Of a stretch of DNA of 12,808 nt, positions 7,682-12,808 are shown in pieces (the first letter of the stretch is position 1; each line of letters begins with the position of its first letter). The stretch is from Gammaproteobacteria bacterium (GTDB lineage Bacteria > Pseudomonadota > Gammaproteobacteria > GRL18): assembly GCA_013139395.1 (NCBI GenBank), contig WTAX01000343.1, forward strand, positions 1 through 12,808. The letters are read 5' to 3'. The translations under genes and the position numbers were made by a program. Under the pieces are notes generated by a model. That model did not search any database and was not told where the DNA came from. It saw nothing but the letters and a program-made list of their open reading frames with translations.

Positions 7682-9436
7682 ATGAGTTCTTCAATTGAAG
7701 ATAAATTGAAAGTTGTTATTTGCTGGCACATGCATCAGCCGGAATATCGTGATTTAAGAAAAAATGAATATCAGCTGCCCTGGACTTATTTACATGTCAT
7801 AAAAGACTATGTCGATATGGTTGATCATCTGGAAAACATTCCAGGAGCCAGAGCTGTGGTTAATTTCACGCCGACATTATTAGAGCAGATTGAAGATTAT
7901 AAATATCAGATCAAAGACTTTTTACAGCATAATACTGCACTGCGTGATCCATTATTAGCGAGTTTGACTTGCAGTAAACTCCCTTCAAGCCCCCCTTTAA
8001 GATTACAAATCATTAATGACTGTCTCAGGGCTAATCGGGAACGTTTAATTGATCGTTTTCCAGCCTATCAAAAATTGGCCAATATGTCAGAGTGGTTTAT
8101 TAATCATCCGGATACGGTGTTTTATCTGAATGAACAATATCTGTTTGACTTGTTGACCTGGCATCATTTAGCCTGGATTGGAGAAACCGTCAAACGTAAT
8201 GATCAACGAATCAAACGGCTGATTTTAAAAGAAAGTGATTACACTTTAAATGATCGTTACTTATTGCTGGAAGTGATTGGGGAGATTCATAATACCATTA
8301 TTGAGCGTTATCGAAGGCTGGCTCAATCAGGACAAATTGAACTCTCAGTCACTCCTTATGCTCATCCTATTATACCGCTCATGCTGGATATTAACTCAGC
8401 CAGAGAGGCAATGCCTGATGTGCCTTTACCAGAAAAAACAACCTATCCCGGCGGTAAAGAGCGAGTGCATTGGCATATCAAACAGGGCCTGGATATTTTC
8501 AAAAACCATTTTGGTTTTAAACCCGTGGGTTGCTGGCCTTCAGAGGGCGGCGTAAGTGATGAAACTCTGGAAATTTTATCTGAATATGACTTTAAATGGG
8601 TTGCTACAGGCGGCAGTGTTCTTAATAATAGCCTTAGCAAGGCGAATATGATTGATGATGTCTACAATAATATTGGCGTGCATCGTGCCTATACTGTTCA
8701 TGGCGAAGATGAATCAGAAAATGATGAGGATAAAAACAAAGTGAATTGTTTTTTCCGGGATGACGGCTTATCCGATCTGATTGGTTTTACTTATTCAAAA
8801 TGGCATGCCGATGATGCGGTAGGTAATCTCGTTGAACATCTGGAGACTATTTATAACTATCGAGAAAATCAAAGCGGTCGAGTGGTGTCAATTATTCTTG
8901 ATGGTGAAAATGCCTGGGAATATTATCCTGAAAATGGCTATTATTTTCTAACGACTTTTTATAAGCGTCTGGCAGAACATCCCAATATTGAGCTAACCAC
9001 CTTTTCAGATTGCATGGAGTTAGCTGGGTCCACAGGAACAGAACCCACAAAACTACCATCTCTGGTCGCTGGCAGCTGGGTTTATGGTTCTTTCTCAACC
9101 TGGATTGGTGATAGTGCTAAGAATCGTGGCTGGGATATGTTGATTGAAGCAAAAGAGCGTTTTGATTATGTCGTGGACAGTGGTGTTTTAGATGCTGCTG
9201 AACGCTCAAGAGCAGAACAACAACTGGCTGTATGTGAAGGTTCTGACTGGTTTTGGTGGTTTGGTGATTATAATCCAGCAGATTCGGTCAGCAGTTTTGA
9301 GTCATTGTTTCGTTTAAACTTATCAATACTCTATCAATATCTTGGCGTATTGCCGCCAAGTTACCTCACTCAAGCCTTTACTCAGGGCAGTGGTGCACCG
9401 GTCGCTGGCGGGACTATGAGACCAGGGCAGGAATAA
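7682..9436 (+). CDS. Glycoside hydrolase family 57 alpha-glucan enzyme
   Basis: The protein (584 residues from this start) belongs to GH57, retaining enzymes acting on alpha-glucans as amylases, amylopullulanases, 4-alpha-glucanotransferases or branching enzymes. The conserved regions are present: HMHQP at 16-20, GCWPSEG at 283-289 with Glu288 as the expected nucleophile, LDGENAWE at 405-412 with Asp406 as the expected acid/base, and STWIGD from 472. EGSDWFWWFGD near the C-terminus is the helical-domain signature seen in amylopullulanase-like members. No signal peptide or membrane segment is seen, so it should act in the cytoplasm on glycogen or maltodextrins. The ATG at 7682 has AAGGGG 5 nt upstream. 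Frames opening at 7646 or 7649 would add 12 or 11 residues that do not resemble the family start. The exact reaction cannot be told from sequence. malQ follows after one base, which suggests joint work on linear glucans, and no promoter is obvious in the repeat-filled gap before it. Confidence 0.93.
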   Translation: MSSSIEDKLKVVICWHMHQPEYRDLRKNEYQLPWTYLHVIKDYVDMVDHLENIPGARAVVNFTPTLLEQIEDYKYQIKDFLQHNTALRDPLLASLTCSKLPSSPPLRLQIINDCLRANRERLIDRFPAYQKLANMSEWFINHPDTVFYLNEQYLFDLLTWHHLAWIGETVKRNDQRIKRLILKESDYTLNDRYLLLEVIGEIHNTIIERYRRLAQSGQIELSVTPYAHPIIPLMLDINSAREAMPDVPLPEKTTYPGGKERVHWHIKQGLDIFKNHFGFKPVGCWPSEGGVSDETLEILSEYDFKWVATGGSVLNNSLSKANMIDDVYNNIGVHRAYTVHGEDESENDEDKNKVNCFFRDDGLSDLIGFTYSKWHADDAVGNLVEHLETIYNYRENQSGRVVSIILDGENAWEYYPENGYYFLTTFYKRLAEHPNIELTTFSDCMELAGSTGTEPTKLPSLVAGSWVYGSFSTWIGDSAKNRGWDMLIEAKERFDYVVDSGVLDAAERSRAEQQLAVCEGSDWFWWFGDYNPADSVSSFESLFRLNLSILYQYLGVLPPSYLTQAFTQGSGAPVAGGTMRPGQE

Positions 9437-9437
9437 A

Positions 9438-11042
9438 ATGACGAGTAAAGATTCAATGAAAACGACACGGAAAACTATACAGAAAAGAAGCTATAACAAT
9501 TCAGCCCCATTAGATAAACGTCGCTCAGGTGTATTGCTTCATCTGACGTCATTACCCGGACCTTACGGTAATGGTGTGATTGGTGAAGATGCCTATCGCT
9601 TTGTGGATTTTCTCAAAGATGCAGGTTATAGCGTCTGGCAAACACTGCCATTAGGGCCCACACATGGTGATGGTTCACCTTACCAGTCACTTTCTGTACA
9701 TGCAGGCAATCCGCAATTAATTGACCTGCAATGGTTAGTGGATAAAAACTGGCTGGCTGAACATGATCTGCACAATTGTTTTACTAATGTATTTGGCCGT
9801 TCAAAATGCATCTCTATTGCTTTTAATAATTTTCGTAAACTGTTTGAAGACTATCTATCCAGTAAAGCGTTTGAGTGTACTGATTGTGACAGCTCTGATT
9901 GTGAAAAAGGTGCCGCTAATGAAAAAGAATGTCGGGCCTTTCAATGTTTTATTCAGAAACAGGCTTTCTGGCTTGATGACTATGCTTTGTATTGCGCTTT
10001 GAAAAAAGATAACCAGCAAAAAAGCTGGTTTGACTGGCCAGAGGCATTAAAAAAACGAGAAAGCAAAGCACTTAAAAAAGCCAAAGAACGTCTTAGAAAT
10101 GATTTTTTTTATTATCAATTTGAACAATTTTTATTTTTCAGCCAATGGTTATCATTAAAAGAATATGCTAATGAACGGGGTGTTTACCTGTTTGGTGACC
10201 TGCCGATATTTGTTGCTCATGACAGCGCGGATGTCTGGGCGCAACGCCAATTTTTTAAACTGGATGAAGAAGGATGCTCTGATGTTGTCGCAGGCGTGCC
10301 GCCGGACTATTTTTCTGAAACCGGTCAGCGCTGGGGTAATCCGCATTATCAATGGGATGCGATTGAAAAGTCTCAATTCAGCTGGTGGATTGAACGCATC
10401 GATACTCAGCAAATACTCTTTGATCTCATCCGTATTGATCATTTCCGGGGTCTCGAGTCCAGTTGGGAAATTCCAGCCGATGAAGACACTGCAATTAATG
10501 GACAATGGGTAAAATCACCGGGCAAAAAACTCATGAAAGCTTTGTATCAAGCTTATCCCGAGTTATCACTGGTTGCAGAAGATTTAGGTATTATTACTGA
10601 AGAAGTGAATGACTTGCGGGAACAATTTAATTTGCCGGGGATGAAAATCCTGCAATTTGCTTTTTCCGGTGAAAGTAGTAATCCATATCTGCCGCACAAT
10701 CATCAGGTCAATAGTGTTATTTATACTGGTACTCATGATAATGATACAACGCTTTCATGGCTTGAAACGCTTAATGATGATGAAAAACACTATATTCAAC
10801 AGTATTTCAACTTCCCATACGAACAATTAAATCAGGTATTGATGAATACCGCTATGGCATCGGTTGCCAAACTGGCAATTTTACCGATGCAGGATTTGCT
10901 GAGTTGCGGTGTGGGCCATCGAATGAACACACCAGGCACTACAGAAGGCAACTGGCAATGGCGCTTTTCCTGGGAACAATTAAATGAAGAAATCAGAATG
11001 CTGGCAAGACAAATGAATTCTCTTTATGGCCGCCTGACTTAA
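9438..11042 (+). CDS. malQ: 4-alpha-glucanotransferase (amylomaltase, GH77)
   Basis: The enzyme (534 residues) transfers alpha-1,4-glucan segments between maltodextrins, releasing glucose, in the cytoplasm. GVLLHLTSLPGPYGNGVIG begins the catalytic barrel after a basic N-terminal extension of about 30 residues. Catalytic residues are in place: Asp334 nucleophile (RIDHFRG), Glu381 acid/base (VAEDLG) and Asp434 (TGTHDND). RMNTPGTTEGNWQWR closes the barrel. AGGA lies 5 nt before the ATG, overlapping the end of the GH57 gene, whose stop is one base away, so translation is probably coupled. Odd feature: between LFEDYL and FWLDDYALY is an insert with five cysteines (Cys147, 150, 155, 165, 170), which I do not recall from typical MalQ. 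The protein is about 35 residues longer than the common ~500-residue form. The stop is TAA. Confidence 0.96.
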   Translation: MTSKDSMKTTRKTIQKRSYNNSAPLDKRRSGVLLHLTSLPGPYGNGVIGEDAYRFVDFLKDAGYSVWQTLPLGPTHGDGSPYQSLSVHAGNPQLIDLQWLVDKNWLAEHDLHNCFTNVFGRSKCISIAFNNFRKLFEDYLSSKAFECTDCDSSDCEKGAANEKECRAFQCFIQKQAFWLDDYALYCALKKDNQQKSWFDWPEALKKRESKALKKAKERLRNDFFYYQFEQFLFFSQWLSLKEYANERGVYLFGDLPIFVAHDSADVWAQRQFFKLDEEGCSDVVAGVPPDYFSETGQRWGNPHYQWDAIEKSQFSWWIERIDTQQILFDLIRIDHFRGLESSWEIPADEDTAINGQWVKSPGKKLMKALYQAYPELSLVAEDLGIITEEVNDLREQFNLPGMKILQFAFSGESSNPYLPHNHQVNSVIYTGTHDNDTTLSWLETLNDDEKHYIQQYFNFPYEQLNQVLMNTAMASVAKLAILPMQDLLSCGVGHRMNTPGTTEGNWQWRFSWEQLNEEIRMLARQMNSLYGRLT

Positions 11043-11313
11043 TTTAGGTTAAAGGTAACTATTCAGCTGCATTCATGTATTGAAAGTACTGTTTGTCATA
11101 ATTCTGTAATATAGAATGTTTAGAATCTGCAGGTTGCATTGTAATAAGTGATGAGGTACTGCAGAATGTACACTTTACTATTTTAAAATCTATGCAGCCA
11201 CTAAGCGAATATTAAGCTATAACTATTTAACGTAGTCGATTCCAGGCTGCTTTTGGTCGTAACCTGCCAAAATTTCACAGACTGATAATCAGTCATTAAA
11301 AGGAGTTCTATTG
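11043..11313. other. Non-coding gap between malQ and ppdK
   Basis: The 271 bp contain no plausible gene and no GC-rich hairpin with a T-run, so no malQ terminator is called. ATTCT/AGAAT forms a weak 5-bp dyad around 11100-11118. TATAAC at 11218-11223 is a possible -10 box for ppdK but lacks a recognisable -35. The clearest signal is the palindrome at 11280-11294, listed separately. Confidence 0.6.
11280..11294. promoter_or_regulatory. 15-bp palindrome upstream of ppdK, operator-like
   Basis: GACTGAT and ATCAGTC are exact inverted 7-bp halves around one central A. The site ends 5 bp before the AAGGAG Shine-Dalgarno (11300-11305) of ppdK. A single-base centre cannot form a full RNA hairpin, so a dimeric DNA-binding protein is the more natural reading. 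In RNA, a shorter stem could still shade the ribosome site. The regulator is unknown. Confidence 0.45.
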
Positions 11314-12808
11314 ATGAACAAACAAGTGTTTGCCTTTGAAGAAGGCGATGGAAAAAATAAGGTTTTATTAGGCGGTAAAGGGGCTAATCTTTGTGAAATG
11401 ACGCAAATTGGTTTGAATGTACCGCCGGGCTTTGTTATCACCACTGAAACTTGTTTGGCTTATTTAGACTCTAAGAACGATTCTTTGCCTGAATCATTGA
11501 TGAGCGAAGTGCGGCAGCAAATGACCGCACTGGAAGAAAAAACAGGTAAAAAGTTCGGGGACCCCAGTGATCCCTTGCTGGTATCCGTGCGCTCAGGCTC
11601 AGCGATGTCCATGCCGGGAATGATGGATACTATTTTAAATCTGGGTTTAAACAGTGAAACCCTTAAAGGTGAAATTCAACAAACAGGCGATCCGCGTTTT
11701 GCCTATGATGCCTATCGTCGTTTTATCCAACTCTTTGGTAAAGTTGCCATGGGCATTGCTGATGAGCCTTTTGATGATGCCCTGGCACAGCTCAAAGCCA
11801 CAAAAGGTATCAAGGAAGACATGGGTTTGTCGGCGGATGATTTAGCGCAGCTCTGTGATGACTTCCTGAGTATTGTCAAGCAGCAAACCGGCCGGGTTTT
11901 TCCTGAAGATCCCTATGAACAGTTAGAAATGGCAATAAAAGCTGTTTTTGGTTCCTGGATGGGCAAACGTGCCATAGATTATCGTCGGGAGTTTAATATT
12001 ACCTCTGATATGGCCAATGGTACTGCGGTAAATATTGTCACTATGGTATTTGGTAATCGCGGTGATGACTGCTCAACTGGTGTGGCATTTACCCGAAATC
12101 CAGGAACCGGTGAAAATCGTTTGTATGGTGAATATCTGACCAATGCACAAGGAGAAGATGTTGTTGCCGGCATTCGAACCCCCAAGGCCATTGAACAAAT
12201 GGCAGTAGAAATGCCTGAGCTCTATAAAGAATTAGAAGAATTACGTTCCCGACTGGAAACACACTATAGTGAAATACAGGACTTTGAATTTACCATAGAG
12301 CGTGGAGTTTTATATTGTCTGCAGACCCGCAATGGCAAAATGAATGCGGTTGCAATGGTGAGAACCTCAGTTGAAATGGAGCGAGAAGGCTTAATCAGTA
12401 AAAAAGAAGCCCTGTTACGTATTGATCCACAACATCTGGAGCAAATGCTTTACCCCAGACTGGATCCCGATATCCGCATTGATGCGATTGCACAGGGTTT
12501 GCCTGCTTCGCCGGGGGCGGCAAGCGGTATTGCTATTTTTGATGCTGATCGAGCGGAACAAATCGGTAAAGACGGTACTCAGGTGATTCTGCTTAGAGAA
12601 GAAACCAAGCCCGAAGATATTCATGGTTTTTTTGCCTCCCAGGGAATTTTAACCAGCCGTGGCGGTAAAACCTCTCATGCAGCAGTTGTTGCCCGGGGTA
12701 TGGGCAAACCCTGTGTAGCAGGTGCAGAAGGTATCTCTGTTGATATTAATTTAAGACAGGCCAATATCGGTGATATTGTAATTAAAGAAGGGGACTGGAT
12801 AACTCTTG
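11314..12808 (+). CDS. ppdK: Pyruvate, phosphate dikinase, N-terminal part (cut by window end)
   Basis: The frame from ATG 11314 stays open to the last base (498 full codons). AAGGAG lies 8 nt upstream. The enzyme interconverts pyruvate + ATP + Pi with PEP + AMP + PPi. The ATP-grasp nucleotide-binding domain shows GGKGANL with Lys22 and VSVRSGSAMSMPGMMDT around residues 90-107 (Arg93). The central swivelling domain has the phosphocarrier His455 in RGGKTSHAAVVARGMG, the same number as in the Clostridium symbiosum enzyme, so the N-terminal two thirds have nearly no net insertions. The residue three before the carrier His is Lys where the commonest form has Met (GGMTSH). The C-terminal PEP/pyruvate barrel, some 370-400 residues, lies beyond the window. 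Next to glycogen genes it may supply PEP for gluconeogenesis or serve a PPi-saving glycolysis. PEP synthase is excluded by the PPDK-type N-terminus. Confidence 0.96.
   Translation, partial: MNKQVFAFEEGDGKNKVLLGGKGANLCEMTQIGLNVPPGFVITTETCLAYLDSKNDSLPESLMSEVRQQMTALEEKTGKKFGDPSDPLLVSVRSGSAMSMPGMMDTILNLGLNSETLKGEIQQTGDPRFAYDAYRRFIQLFGKVAMGIADEPFDDALAQLKATKGIKEDMGLSADDLAQLCDDFLSIVKQQTGRVFPEDPYEQLEMAIKAVFGSWMGKRAIDYRREFNITSDMANGTAVNIVTMVFGNRGDDCSTGVAFTRNPGTGENRLYGEYLTNAQGEDVVAGIRTPKAIEQMAVEMPELYKELEELRSRLETHYSEIQDFEFTIERGVLYCLQTRNGKMNAVAMVRTSVEMEREGLISKKEALLRIDPQHLEQMLYPRLDPDIRIDAIAQGLPASPGAASGIAIFDADRAEQIGKDGTQVILLREETKPEDIHGFFASQGILTSRGGKTSHAAVVARGMGKPCVAGAEGISVDINLRQANIGDIVIKEGDWITL

Noticed and set aside
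9876..9947. The MalQ cysteine cluster as a separate zinc-ribbon domain
   Set aside because: Only one CxxC pair is present and the stretch is too short and irregularly spaced for a standard zinc ribbon. It is kept only as an unexplained insert.
10155..10512. Long open frames on both strands (about 115 codons each) inside malQ
   Set aside because: Both lie wholly within the GH77 barrel coding sequence, which keeps its catalytic motifs throughout. They lack ribosome sites and family-like motifs.
11654..12624. Short open frames on both strands in the 3' part of the window
   Set aside because: They are other-frame readings of ppdK, whose own frame is uninterrupted from 11314 to the end.

Overview
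The window is about 12.8 kb of AT-rich bacterial chromosome (roughly 40% G+C by eye) with densely packed central-carbon genes. The proteins look gammaproteobacterial: GlgB is collinear with the E. coli enzyme at all three catalytic residues with a constant offset of five, and gnd and zwf are adjacent. Glycogen genes next to a GH57 enzyme, MalQ and pyruvate phosphate dikinase suggest a storage-polymer-accumulating environmental gammaproteobacterium, such as a methanotroph or sulfur oxidiser. That lineage guess is inference. No phage, transposase, CRISPR, tRNA or rRNA gene was seen.

Layout. (1) Positions 2-1869, + strand: the 3' end of gnd (6-phosphogluconate dehydrogenase), then zwf (glucose-6-phosphate dehydrogenase) two bases later. 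These are the two NADPH-producing steps of the oxidative pentose phosphate pathway. (2) Positions 1870-2100: a convergent gap holding a strong 25-bp-arm inverted repeat and a second, smaller hairpin. (3) Positions 2101-5906, - strand: glgB then glgA (branching enzyme, glycogen synthase), 38 bp apart. (4) Positions 5907-6250: a divergent control region with candidate promoters in both directions and a cluster of short dyads. (5) Positions 6251-7519, + strand: glgC (ADP-glucose pyrophosphorylase). (6) Positions 7520-7681: a gap holding a perfect 25-bp-arm inverted repeat built of nested palindromes. (7) Positions 7682-11042, + strand: a GH57 alpha-glucan enzyme and malQ (GH77), one base apart. 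(8) Positions 11043-11313: a gap with a 15-bp operator-like palindrome just before a Shine-Dalgarno site. (9) Position 11314 to the end, + strand: ppdK (pyruvate phosphate dikinase), cut by the window edge in its central region.

How the genes fit together. GlgC makes ADP-glucose, GlgA polymerises it and GlgB branches it. The GH57 enzyme and MalQ probably trim or rearrange alpha-1,4-glucans. Glucose 6-phosphate can instead go through Zwf and Gnd for NADPH. PpdK interconverts pyruvate and PEP with pyrophosphate, so it can feed gluconeogenesis and glycogen or work in PPi-dependent glycolysis. No glycogen phosphorylase, debranching enzyme GlgX or phosphoglucomutase lies in the window.

The gene content is known metabolism, and I do not see a clearly new system. 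The points most worth a second look are a five-cysteine insert in MalQ, the two large inverted repeats, the layered divergent glg promoter region, and the uncharacterised GH57 enzyme coupled to MalQ.
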